In this document: positions 56,336-64,000 of the stretch, piece after piece
Position numbering within the stretch: position 1 is the first letter of the stretch
Layout: each line of letters opens with the position of its first letter
Origin: an uncultured Lachnospiraceae bacterium
GTDB lineage: Bacteria; Bacillota; Clostridia; Lachnospirales; Lachnospiraceae
DNA length: 64,000 nucleotides
Reading direction: 5' to 3'
Assembly: GCA_949502235.1 (NCBI GenBank)
Contig: CATBDC010000009.1
Coordinates: forward strand, 32,190-96,189
Program-made: the position numbers and the translations under genes
The notes under the pieces: model-generated
What the model was told of the DNA's origin: nothing
The model's input: the letters and a program-made list of their open reading frames with translations, nothing else
Databases searched by the model: none

Positions 56336-57442
56336 ATGCGGAAACCATATTTAACCTTTATTTTATTATTACTTTTACTTGCATGCAGTGTGACAGGCTG
56401 TGCCGAAACACCTGCCGCAAGAAGGGAAGCACTTCCTACCTTTTCTGAACGAACCGTACTTGATCTTATGGAGAGAACACTGAAAAAAGGTAAAACAGAT
56501 TTTCAGATGCACTATACATACGAGCCAGGGCTAAAGGAGCGGATCACCGACACCGTAAAGGAGCATTTTCAGGACAGATATCTGACCCAGTGCCTTCTTA
56601 AGGATGTGTCCATAGAATTTAACCGATCCGGCGACACCCTGACAGCAGACTATAAAATGCACTACATAGACGTATACGAGGGCTGCGGACCTGTCTATAC
56701 GATAGAAAACGGAGAGGATCTGGAGGATCTGTTTACAGAAAGCTATCTGAACCACTGGAAGATGACGGCAGTACTGATTAAGGGCGGCGAGATTGCAGAC
56801 GATGAAATCTTCGGCCGCATGAACAGCGCGGAAATAAACTGCAGTCTCATGGCCTATGAGGCCACTGAGCTTACCTACGCCATATGCCCTCCCGGAGATG
56901 GAGAAAAGCTTGCCCTCACCTGGGCCAGTTTCCCCGCAGACAGTGAAGCCTTAAGCGCCGGCCAGGATGAGCTTCACCAGGCAGCTGCAGAGGCCGCCTC
57001 CTATATCTCCCAGACACAAAGCGGCAGCGGGGAAGGCGGGCTCTATAGGGCAGTCTACGACTATCTCCTGGAGCATGCAGAATACGATGAGGCTCTGTCA
57101 CAGGCTACACTTCTGGGTCCGGAGCATGTAACCGCCGACATGCACAGGCAGCGCAGCGCCTACGGCGCCCTCATAGACGGAAAAACCGTCTGTACAGGAT
57201 ATGCAAGAGCCTTTCACGCCCTCTGCGACCAGCTCGGCCTGCCCTGCTACACCATACTCGGAGAATACAATGGTGCAAAACATGCCTGGAACGCCGTAAT
57301 CATTGACGGGGAAACAAGATATGTAGACTGCACCCTTGCAGATACCGGAACACCCGAATCAGAAACCTTCTTAATTAACGAGGAACAGAAAAACGCACTC
57401 GGATATATAGAAGATGACTACTTCGGGGACAGGGTAAAATAA
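56336..57442 (+). CDS. Transglutaminase-like lipoprotein
   Basis: 368 aa. Signal peptide with lipobox SVTGCAE, so anchored outside the membrane. The C-terminal transglutaminase core has the Cys in KTVCTGYARAFHALCDQLGL (near 285), His in KHAWNAVIIDG and Asp in RYVDCTLADT. It may cleave or crosslink proteins or cell-wall peptides. Monocistronic; its stop codon lies inside a GGGACAGGGTAAAAT repeat. ATG context is AGAAATGAGGAGAAACT. Confidence 0.85.
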   Translation: MRKPYLTFILLLLLLACSVTGCAETPAARREALPTFSERTVLDLMERTLKKGKTDFQMHYTYEPGLKERITDTVKEHFQDRYLTQCLLKDVSIEFNRSGDTLTADYKMHYIDVYEGCGPVYTIENGEDLEDLFTESYLNHWKMTAVLIKGGEIADDEIFGRMNSAEINCSLMAYEATELTYAICPPGDGEKLALTWASFPADSEALSAGQDELHQAAAEAASYISQTQSGSGEGGLYRAVYDYLLEHAEYDEALSQATLLGPEHVTADMHRQRSAYGALIDGKTVCTGYARAFHALCDQLGLPCYTILGEYNGAKHAWNAVIIDGETRYVDCTLADTGTPESETFLINEEQKNALGYIEDDYFGDRVK

Positions 57443-57543
57443 AATCGGGGACAGGCACTTTTTCATTTTACTCCGTCCCAGACTGCATTTTACCCTGTCC
57501 CCAAATGATGAGAGGGGACAGAGGACAAAAGTCTTCTGTCCCC
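57425..57543. repeat. GGGGACAGGGTAAAAT repeat cluster
   Basis: GGGGACAGGGTAAAAT (57425-57440) pairs with its exact reverse complement at 57487-57502. Between them lie GGGGACAGGCAC and ATTTTACTCCGTCCC. A second perfect hairpin, GGGGACAGA/TCTGTCCCC, follows at 57514-57543. The words match 40895-40953. This resembles REP-like palindromes spread by Y1-type (RAYT) transposases; no transposase gene is in the window. Confidence 0.75.
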
Positions 57544-57556
57544 GGGGGACGATATT

Positions 57557-58741
57557 TTACAGGTTTAAAAACCTTTCCACTATTTCAACAAATAACGCTG
57601 AGCCTTTATACAATACATCCTCATCAATATTAAACCTTGGATTATGATGCGGAAAATCTGTATGTTTTTCCTGATTTGATGAGCTTAAGAAGCAGAATGC
57701 GCCCGGCGCTTTCTGAAGATAATATGCGAAATCCTCTCCGCCCATGTTCGGCGCCGGAAGGGAGCCTACAACCTTGTCCTCTCCCGCAACGGTTTTTGCT
57801 GCCTCCAAAGCCAGCTTTGTCATCTCATCATGGTTCACGACCGGAGGCGCTCCCCAGTCCATTTCTACCTCGGCCGTACCCCCGAAGGTGGCAGCTACGC
57901 CGCAGGCGATTTCTTGTATGCGCCTTGCCTGGTACTGTCTTACCTCTTCCTCAAGTGCACGGATTGTTCCTTCAATTGTAACTGTTTCAGGAATAACATT
58001 ATATACATTTCCTCCGTGTATGGAACCGATAGTCGTAACTGCCGCCTTTGTCGCGGCAATCTCTCTTGCTATAATTTCCTCCAGCGATATCACAATGTGG
58101 GAAGCAATATTAATGGGATCCACACCCTTTTCCGGCGATGAACCGTGACAGCCCTTCCCTTTTACCTTAATCACAAAGCGGTCAAAGGAAGCCATACAGC
58201 ATCCCGGCACGGCGATAATCGTTCCCACCGGCGCGCTTCTGTCAATAATCGTGCCTATGTGCTGGCCGAATACAGCATCCACGCCTTCCATTGCCCCGTT
58301 CTCGATCATAATCGGCGCACCCTTTGAGAGCTCTTCTGCGGTCTGGAACAAGAGACGCACATTTCCGCACAGCTCTTCTTTATGCCTCCACAGCACCCTG
58401 GCCGCCCCCAAAAGCATTGCTGTGTGAGCATCATGCCCGCAGGCATGCATACATCCCTCATGAGTGGAAATATACTCCACATCATTCGCCTCCTGTATGG
58501 CAAGGGCATCCATGTCCGCCCGAAGCGCAATCGTCTTTCCGGCCTTCCCTCCGGAAATATCCGCGATAATACTGCTGTCATTCTTCGAACAGCGGTAAGG
58601 TATTCCGAGACTTTCCAGTTCTTTTACAACATATTGCTGTGTCTTTGGAAGCACTTTTCCGATTTCCGGAATCTGATGGAGCTCTCTTCTCATCTTAACC
58701 AGCTCATCCTGTAATGCTTCACATTCTTTCCACATATTCAT
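57557..58741 (-). CDS. M20-family amidohydrolase/peptidase
   Basis: 394 aa from MNMWKECEAL (58741), behind TTGGAGGGAATAGG. M20D marks: RRELHQIPEIG, LRADMDALAIQEAND, HACGHDAH (99-106) for metal binding, and MGGEDFAYYLQKAPGAFCFL. It hydrolyses N-acyl amino acids or amide bonds in the cytosol. It is third in the operon after two membrane-protein genes, so it probably acts on what they import. Confidence 0.92.
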   Translation of the reverse strand: MNMWKECEALQDELVKMRRELHQIPEIGKVLPKTQQYVVKELESLGIPYRCSKNDSSIIADISGGKAGKTIALRADMDALAIQEANDVEYISTHEGCMHACGHDAHTAMLLGAARVLWRHKEELCGNVRLLFQTAEELSKGAPIMIENGAMEGVDAVFGQHIGTIIDRSAPVGTIIAVPGCCMASFDRFVIKVKGKGCHGSSPEKGVDPINIASHIVISLEEIIAREIAATKAAVTTIGSIHGGNVYNVIPETVTIEGTIRALEEEVRQYQARRIQEIACGVAATFGGTAEVEMDWGAPPVVNHDEMTKLALEAAKTVAGEDKVVGSLPAPNMGGEDFAYYLQKAPGAFCFLSSSNQEKHTDFPHHNPRFNIDEDVLYKGSALFVEIVERFLNL

Positions 58742-58770
58742 CCTATTCCCTCCAATTACCATATATATGC

Positions 58771-59439
58771 TTATGCTTTTTTATGCTCCAGTGTATATAA
58801 TACTCTTGACCATGCAAGACTACCGAATACAGCAACAACAATAAGAATCCATGCCTGAGGAGCAAGCGTGTATTTCAAAATCAGCGGCACGCCAAGGCCG
58901 AATACCGCTACCTTCGGGTACTTCAGGGCATATGTGGCAAAGGTTGCGCCGAAAATTGCAGATGCCGCGTATTTTGTAAGACCTGCCACGATAAATTCCG
59001 GAAGTACAGCTACAATTGTTGCCCCTAAAAATACTGCCGCTGTTGTGGCAACAAGGTTGGTGATGATCGAGCCGCAGATTGCCATTGTAGACACAATCTC
59101 CGCCTGGATAGAGCCTGTCTCGCTCTCTGTAACCTCCAGCGCCATTGTTGCGCACGGTACACGCATATTCCCGATATTGCCGGACAGGAAGCTTAAATAG
59201 GTTCCCGTCATGCCCAGAGCCGCGTAGTAGGACACCGGCTCAACCACATAAAATGCTCCGAACGATAACGCCACCATTCCCCAGCCGGCTAACACAACCT
59301 TCGGATCCGGCCAGCAGTTATATGTAATACACAGCCAGAGAGCCGGCAGAAACGCAGTGAACGCCGCAAGAAGATTTGTCGGGGAACCGATACGCACACT
59401 CCCCCTTTTCCATTCCTTCATCAAACTTTTATTCTCCAT
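58771..59439 (-). CDS. Membrane protein partner of DUF5058
   Basis: 222 aa with six or so membrane segments. Conserved-looking stretches are SYYAALGMTGTYLSFLSGNI and RVPCATMALEVTESETGS, which lie between helices. It always seems to accompany DUF5058 genes next to M20 amidohydrolases; together they may form a two-component carrier. Spacing is 12 bases after DUF5058 and 29 before the hydrolase gene. Confidence 0.7.
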   Translation of the reverse strand: MENKSLMKEWKRGSVRIGSPTNLLAAFTAFLPALWLCITYNCWPDPKVVLAGWGMVALSFGAFYVVEPVSYYAALGMTGTYLSFLSGNIGNMRVPCATMALEVTESETGSIQAEIVSTMAICGSIITNLVATTAAVFLGATIVAVLPEFIVAGLTKYAASAIFGATFATYALKYPKVAVFGLGVPLILKYTLAPQAWILIVVAVFGSLAWSRVLYTLEHKKA

Positions 59440-59451
59440 CTTACTTACCTC

Positions 59452-60162
59452 CTATACGCCTGCCGTCATGTCATAAATAATTCCGCACGCCATTCCAAGA
59501 ATCATGGCAATCCCCAAAGTATACTCCTTGATTTTCGGAAATTTCGGAACTAAAAATTTCTGCAGAAGAGCCATTGAGATAATACCTCCGATAACTGCGG
59601 ATGCATTTCCAATGCCCTTTGCAATATCATTTGCATTCAAATAACCGAAAATACCGATGGAACATGCTCCGCTTAAAACAACCAGCCACTTTGAATCTCC
59701 TCCGGACATCTTATCACGTACCTTTTCAAGAGCCGGTGTAAAGCAGCCAGTTACAATCAGCCAGCCTGCCCCGTTAAGCGCCATGACAAACCATGTAACC
59801 GCCATAACATTCAGTGTAAATCCTGCTCCTCCAAGCTCCGCTCCCGCCGCTTCCGCTCCCAGGGTGGCAGCCGTAAGCTCTGTCGGCGCCGCGCCGATAA
59901 TGGAAAGACGCATCCACGCCATCGGCCCGCCAATAGAAGACATGAGGCCTACCATTACAATAAACACCCCGAGGGCAGGCCCTATCGCCGAAATAAGTCC
60001 AATTCTGAACGCCTGCTTCGGCACCGCTGCCGGCACATTTGCCTTCACCGTCATCTTCTTAGCCATCCGTATATAAAGAACAGCCTGCAGGAGGGCAATT
60101 GCCACCGTGATACCGCATAGAAGATACACGATAAATGAATTTGAAATTTTCACATAATCCAT
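59452..60162 (-). CDS. DUF5058-family membrane protein
   Basis: 236 aa. Six to seven membrane helices; the family core IGPALGVFIVMVGLMSSIGG is followed by MAWMRLSIIGAAPTELTAAT. First gene of the operon with its partner and an M20 hydrolase, divergent from the PucR regulator. Transport of an amide or peptide-like compound is inferred. Confidence 0.82.
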   Translation of the reverse strand: MDYVKISNSFIVYLLCGITVAIALLQAVLYIRMAKKMTVKANVPAAVPKQAFRIGLISAIGPALGVFIVMVGLMSSIGGPMAWMRLSIIGAAPTELTAATLGAEAAGAELGGAGFTLNVMAVTWFVMALNGAGWLIVTGCFTPALEKVRDKMSGGDSKWLVVLSGACSIGIFGYLNANDIAKGIGNASAVIGGIISMALLQKFLVPKFPKIKEYTLGIAMILGMACGIIYDMTAGV

Positions 60163-60402
60163 AAGTTCCTCACTCCTTTATCCTTTTTATTAACTACTAA
60201 CAGTCTATCATTCACATAACACAAAATATATATGTCCGCAGGCCAAAGACAGCACCCTTCTTTTGTATTCCATAGTTATTTTTTGTATTTAAGAAACAAT
60301 TTTTTATTTTCCAATTTATATTCCGGGGACAAGTACATATTTTTCAAAATGTTTTATAATATATCCAATATACAAGTGTACTAAAGAAAGGAAATTTTTT
60401 TG

Positions 60403-62031
60403 ATGACAGTTTATGAATTATTACAGGTTCCAACATTGTCAGGTTTCGAAGTGATATCCGGTGAACTTGGACTCCACAGGAAAATATCTACCGTCACAGT
60501 AATCGACACTCCGGACGGATTCAACTGGCTGAATGGCAATGAAGTAGTAATCACAACCACCTATGCATCCAGAGACAGCGATGCCTCCTTCTGTGAATTT
60601 GTACAGAAACTTATTTCGCGCAGCGCCAGTGCACTGTTTGTAAAAACCGGACGTTATCTGAAGGAGGTTCCGAAGAAGGCCATTGATCTGTCAAATGCAT
60701 ACGACTTTCCACTCATTTTCTGTCCGGGAAAATATTCCTTTGCAGATATTATTACACCTGCCCTCTCCGGCATAATTGAAAATCAGGCGGCAGAGCTTAA
60801 GGAAGCAAGCCTCATTCATGAAAAATTCACGACTCTGGCTATAAACGACAACACCATACCGGAAATACTCCATGCCTTAAGCTCACTGATTCACCGGCCG
60901 ACTGCATATGTAGATACTGTATTTAAAAATATATATTTTTCAGAAAATGATCATCCGGCGCTGTTATCCCTGTATAAGCTTCCTTACAATGAGATTCTCT
61001 CCAGAATCGCAGAGTCGGATACCTTTGAGCAGTTTGCCGTAAAAAACAAAAAGCGCCAGTTCGGTTATATCCTTATGTTAAGGGATGGAGCAGAACCGCC
61101 GAAAAGCGAATGGGAGATTAATATTTTTAAAACTGCTGTTGAAAATGCGGCAGTTGTTATTATCCTGCGCATGCAGGTTCTTATCAGCACAAATCTAATC
61201 GAAGAAAAATACCATTCCTCCTTTGTAGAGGATCTGATGCTTCATAATGTAAAGACAAAAGAAGAGATCCACACAAGATCCCAGCTCTACGGCTGGGACT
61301 TAAGCGGAGGCGGATGCGCCGTGATTATCGATATAAACAATATTAAAAAGCACTATCTGCAGAAGCTGGATCCGGCAGCCAACGATAAGCTGCAGTCCTA
61401 TACGGAGCATATATTTGACACCTCTATTTTTTATATGACCCGCTCCTTTCCGTGCGCAAAGTACTACCAGCAGAGTGACTTTATCTCTTTCCTGCTTCCG
61501 GGAAAAGAAACAGCAGCGGCGAAGCCGGAGCTTGAAAAAGTGTTCCAGGAGCTGAGCGCCTGCCTCGCAGACACCGTCCCCTTTACAGTCTCCATGGCTG
61601 TCGGTTCTTATATCGATGATGTGATTAATATTCATCAGAGCTTTGAACAGGCGAAAAATGTTATCCAGATCATCTATCAGCTTCAGCGGTTTAACTGTAT
61701 TTTATTTTATGAACAGCTGGGAATCTTCAAACTGTTGATTTCCGTCTCCGACCAGAAAGAAACCATTGAATTTTGCAGAAAATATATCGCGCCCTTGAAG
61801 GAATATGACAGCCAGCATAACTCTACCCTCATTGAGACGCTGCAGACAATCGTAAGCTGCGGCTGGAATGTAAAGGCGGCCTCTGAAATGCTGTTTATCC
61901 ACTATAACTCCGCGAAGTACCGGTTCCAGAAAATCTGTGAAGTACTTGAACTGGATCTGCATGACGCGACACTTCATACAGAGATCGAACTGGCGCTTAA
62001 GATTTATATGATAAGGAATGAAAATATCTAG
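60403..62031 (+). CDS. PucR-family transcriptional regulator
   Basis: 542 aa; ATG at 60403 behind AAAGGAAA, one codon after the track's TTG. The N-terminal PucR domain reads LLQVPTLSGFEVISGELGLH and VTVIDTPDGFNWLNGNEVVI. The C-terminal HTH_30 region has LIETLQTIVSCGWNVKAASE, then LFIHYNSAKYRFQKI. PucR proteins control purine or amino-acid catabolism. Being divergent from the DUF5058/M20 operon, it probably activates it. Confidence 0.88.
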   Translation: MTVYELLQVPTLSGFEVISGELGLHRKISTVTVIDTPDGFNWLNGNEVVITTTYASRDSDASFCEFVQKLISRSASALFVKTGRYLKEVPKKAIDLSNAYDFPLIFCPGKYSFADIITPALSGIIENQAAELKEASLIHEKFTTLAINDNTIPEILHALSSLIHRPTAYVDTVFKNIYFSENDHPALLSLYKLPYNEILSRIAESDTFEQFAVKNKKRQFGYILMLRDGAEPPKSEWEINIFKTAVENAAVVIILRMQVLISTNLIEEKYHSSFVEDLMLHNVKTKEEIHTRSQLYGWDLSGGGCAVIIDINNIKKHYLQKLDPAANDKLQSYTEHIFDTSIFYMTRSFPCAKYYQQSDFISFLLPGKETAAAKPELEKVFQELSACLADTVPFTVSMAVGSYIDDVINIHQSFEQAKNVIQIIYQLQRFNCILFYEQLGIFKLLISVSDQKETIEFCRKYIAPLKEYDSQHNSTLIETLQTIVSCGWNVKAASEMLFIHYNSAKYRFQKICEVLELDLHDATLHTEIELALKIYMIRNENI

Positions 62032-62033
62032 AG

Positions 62034-62060
62034 CGGGCCTTATAAGGCCCGTTTTATAAG
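62034..62060 (+). terminator. Intrinsic terminator of the PucR gene
   Basis: CGGGCCTTATAAGGCCCG (62034-62051) followed by TTTTATAAG, beginning three bases after the stop codon. Confidence 0.85.
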
Positions 62061-62225
62061 TGTTTTATAATTCTACGGTTCTCTTACAATAATCGTTATT
62101 TTTAAACATGACTATTTCTCCAAAATCGTTATTTTTTCAAGTCCCTATTTCTTTGATTTCCCTTTTATATACCTACCCTTTGCCTGATTTAAACTTAATT
62201 TATTTGCTCCCCCTTCATAAACTGG

Positions 62226-62645
62226 TTAAATTCCTTCATGTAATATTAACTCACCTTTTTCAAGTGCTGTTTCGCAAAGCTGTATCCAGGAATCTAATAT
62301 CTTCATCAATTCCTGTCTGTTAATTTTATTTTTTTCATACCGGCCTTCATCTGGCTGAAAGCTTCCGGTCAAATAAAAATCTTCCGGCGCAAGCTCAAAC
62401 AGCTCCTTCCACCCACGGACTATACCCCCAAGTCTTCTTATTTCCGCACCCTCTATGACCGAAAATCCATAATATGAAATGCCTTTTTTCTTCTTACTAT
62501 TGTTCCATTTAGAACTAACCCATTGTAAACTATCTCCAATATACTGTATTATTTCATCCGGAACAGTTATTTTCTTTTTTACATTCAGATATGGTTCTCC
62601 GTCAAAACCTACTGGAATATTAGAAAATTCATGCGTTAATGCCAT
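62226..62645 (-). CDS. Probable immunity-type protein, unrecognised family
   Basis: 139 aa from the ATG at 62645 with AGGGGTGTG upstream. Soluble, no signal or membrane segment. Conserved-looking features are TVPDEIIQYIGDSLQWVSSK, a basic NNSKKKKG run and ILDSWIQLCETAL near the end. It overlaps the upstream gene by 17 bases. Its place in a row of immunity genes suggests that role; I do not recognise the family. Confidence 0.55.
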   Translation of the reverse strand: MALTHEFSNIPVGFDGEPYLNVKKKITVPDEIIQYIGDSLQWVSSKWNNSKKKKGISYYGFSVIEGAEIRRLGGIVRGWKELFELAPEDFYLTGSFQPDEGRYEKNKINRQELMKILDSWIQLCETALEKGELILHEGI

Positions 62646-63129
62646 ACTCACACCCCTGCTCTATCCTTTCTTTATCTACCTCTTCTATCCAGGCTTTTGC
62701 TGTTCCGCATCCGACCAGACAATCATGATGATTAAAGCATAACACATAATCCGTCTCGAAATTTGTTATGTAAAACTCAAATCCGAACATTTCGTAAAGC
62801 AGACTATGTAAATCGCTTCCATTCCTTATCCTTATAATAGTGTTGTCACCATTTTCAAAAAACATCAGACATTCTTTTTCACCTACAAAATCAGATAATA
62901 ATTTCCATCCCGCGCTGTCTTGCAATGTCGAAAATTTTTCAAACTTCTCCCATAGAAATATCCCCTTTTTCATTTTAATATATTTGTGATATATTTGGGA
63001 TTTTATCTTCTCAGAAGAATTACGCTCAAGCTTTTCTATAGTTATGCTATTTGCTTTAGCTGTTTTTTCAATCGCACTGCTAATTCTCATGATCGTTCTT
63101 TCCGCCTTCCCTTGTGCAGCCGCCATCAT
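62629..63129 (-). CDS. Probable immunity-type protein, unrecognised family
   Basis: Up to 166 aa; an internal start at MRISSAIEKT (about residue 14) is possible. Soluble. The C-terminal half has LMFFENGDNTIIRIRNGSDL, FGFEFYITNFETDYVLCFN and NHHDCLVGCGTAKAWIEEV, a pattern seen in small immunity or accessory proteins but not named here. It overlaps the barstar gene by one base and the next gene by 17. Confidence 0.55.
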   Translation of the reverse strand: MMAAAQGKAERTIMRISSAIEKTAKANSITIEKLERNSSEKIKSQIYHKYIKMKKGIFLWEKFEKFSTLQDSAGWKLLSDFVGEKECLMFFENGDNTIIRIRNGSDLHSLLYEMFGFEFYITNFETDYVLCFNHHDCLVGCGTAKAWIEEVDKERIEQGCEYGINA

Positions 63130-63422
63130 TAATACAATTCTAACTTGCAGTCATGACCAGAATTATTACAGTCCAAAGTAATTTCTAAAATGCTTAAGAT
63201 AAGCTTATCGCCAAGCTCACGTTTGCTTTTTTTATAATTAAGCCACTTAAGTACAATAGGTTCCTCATCATGTACACCAAATCCCCCTCTAAGCAAATCA
63301 TTATATGCATCAAGATTATGCCCTGTTTTCCACTCTAATTCTTTTGTAAGGATTTTGTCAATTTCATCATAAAATCCTTCTAAATCGCTGAAATTATTCC
63401 CGTCAATTGTAAATGTCTTCAT
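63129..63422 (-). CDS. Barstar-family ribonuclease inhibitor
   Basis: 97 aa. Barstar family signature: FTIDGNNFSDLEGFYDEIDK, then GHNLDAYNDLLRGGFG and PIVLKWLNYKKSK. The DLLRGGFG loop includes the acidic helix that plugs the barnase active site. It would neutralise a barnase-like toxin; none is encoded in the window, so it may guard against a neighbour's toxin or a lost one. Confidence 0.85.
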   Translation of the reverse strand: MKTFTIDGNNFSDLEGFYDEIDKILTKELEWKTGHNLDAYNDLLRGGFGVHDEEPIVLKWLNYKKSKRELGDKLILSILEITLDCNNSGHDCKLELY

Positions 63423-63454
63423 AACTAAAACTCCTACTTATATTCTTATGCTTC

Positions 63455-63772
63455 CTAACACACTTTCCCAGATGATTCTGAATCGTACTCCAAGACACAA
63501 TTTCTGAACACTTCGATAATCTTTCCTAATTTTAAAGGATCCCCGCATCCATAAAAACATCTGTCTTTGATCCAACACGTCAGCCAATCATCACCCTTAT
63601 CCCAGATTATTTTATCCAACTGCATATTTTCGTACTGCGTTTCAGACAAATCAATCTTTATGCTCCATCCGGGATTATCTAATGTTTCTATGGTTACTCC
63701 ATATAAATGTTCCCAAACGCCATCACAGTTTTGTTGATACCAGTTTTCTATCCACTCAATGTTATTATCCAT
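63455..63772 (-). CDS. Imm53-family immunity protein
   Basis: 105 aa, behind AAGGTGATAG. Family marks: IENWYQQNCDGVWEHLYGV, TIETLDNPGWSIKIDLSE and DDWLTCWIKDRCFYGCGDP. Imm53 proteins protect against polymorphic-toxin nucleases. First visible gene of the immunity row. Confidence 0.8.
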   Translation of the reverse strand: MDNNIEWIENWYQQNCDGVWEHLYGVTIETLDNPGWSIKIDLSETQYENMQLDKIIWDKGDDWLTCWIKDRCFYGCGDPLKLGKIIEVFRNCVLEYDSESSGKVC

Positions 63773-64000
63773 TTTACTATCACCTTACCTATTATGTTTC
63801 ATCTTCCATACATTTTTTCAAGAATTCAATAATCCGGTTTTCATACTTTTTACTTCTAAAAAAGCAAAATAACCATATGCCAACAAGTAAGTATAATAGG
63901 AAGTCTAAAACCTCCTTCTATAACAGTACAATTGTCCTTTTCAAATATATAGACTCTCGGAATCTCGAAGCCTTTATTTATCTGGCTTTTGAGATTCCTT
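63773..64000. other. Right edge, no complete gene
   Basis: Two short minus-strand frames are open here. One ends at 63792 and encodes a hydrophobic segment followed by FRSKKYENRIIEFLKKC, behind GAAGGAGG but without a canonical start. The other is open to the edge and ends at 63856 (KGFEIPRVYIFEKDN). They may be one gene broken by a frameshift, or the tail of a gene beyond the edge. Confidence 0.3.

Overview
The window looks like a chromosomal segment of a gut-type anaerobic Firmicute, most likely Lachnospiraceae (Clostridium cluster XIVa). Signs are AGGAGG-type ribosome binding sites, Gram-positive lipoproteins with LAAC lipoboxes, a domain-permuted GH3 glucosidase, an EFR1-type flavodoxin-ferredoxin, a VTC/DUF4956/CotH cluster, two pyrophosphate-type phosphofructokinases and many ABC importers. 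Genus and species cannot be fixed from the sequence alone. No rRNA, tRNA or CRISPR array was recognised.

Layout. 1-2.1 kb: end of a glycosyltransferase and a PPi-type phosphofructokinase. 2.1-10 kb: one minus-strand operon for oligopeptide ABC uptake plus two amidohydrolase paralogues, one of which has lost its metal ligands. 10-13.3 kb: a secreted Ig-like repeat protein overlapping a membrane pseudokinase-TPR protein. 13.7-19.3 kb: second phosphofructokinase, glpK with a truncated DUF1667 gene, and the GH3 enzyme. 19.3-24.9 kb: a decayed accessory zone with an AAA ATPase/nuclease-like gene, a second one inactivated by deletion of its Walker A region, a mobile-element remnant and an AbiE-type toxin-antitoxin pair. 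25-28.4 kb: polyphosphate-polymerase/DUF4956/CotH operon. 28.7-33.1 kb: nitroreductase, an XRE/DUF3169 pair behind three operator-like repeats, and a collapsed purine/diaminopropionate catabolic cluster with only regulator and dpaL intact. 33.1-39.3 kb: SDR, amino-acid permease, a MalY-peroxiredoxin fusion, EFR1 protein, MarR regulator and FNT channel. 39.5-45.6 kb: DUF4143 ATPase and a sugar ABC/oxidoreductase operon. 46-56 kb: AraC regulator, aldose epimerase, and an eight-gene sugar operon with ABC importer, PfkB kinase, ADP-dependent kinase-like protein, class II aldolase, RpiR regulator and D-lyxose-type isomerase. 56.3-62 kb: transglutaminase lipoprotein, an M20 amidohydrolase/DUF5058 transport operon and a divergent PucR regulator. 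62.2-63.8 kb: orphan immunity genes including barstar and Imm53.

Solute uptake dominates: three ABC importers feed intracellular hydrolases, isomerases, kinases and aldolases. Neither sugar importer has its own ATPase, so a shared MsmX-type ATPase elsewhere is expected.

The strongest unexplained signal is a family of long structured repeats. Two tandem copies at 45613-46084 have perfect 24 bp and 23 bp outer arms. Their interiors match each other in inverted orientation and show paired compensatory changes. A tip-deleted relative lies at 28465-28576 and a probable relative at 13550-13602. Three other small repeat classes are dispersed in intergenic DNA: GGGACAGGGTAAAA palindromes, GTTACTGT-ACAGTAAC palindromes, and hairpins with a GCATTTACTGC apex.
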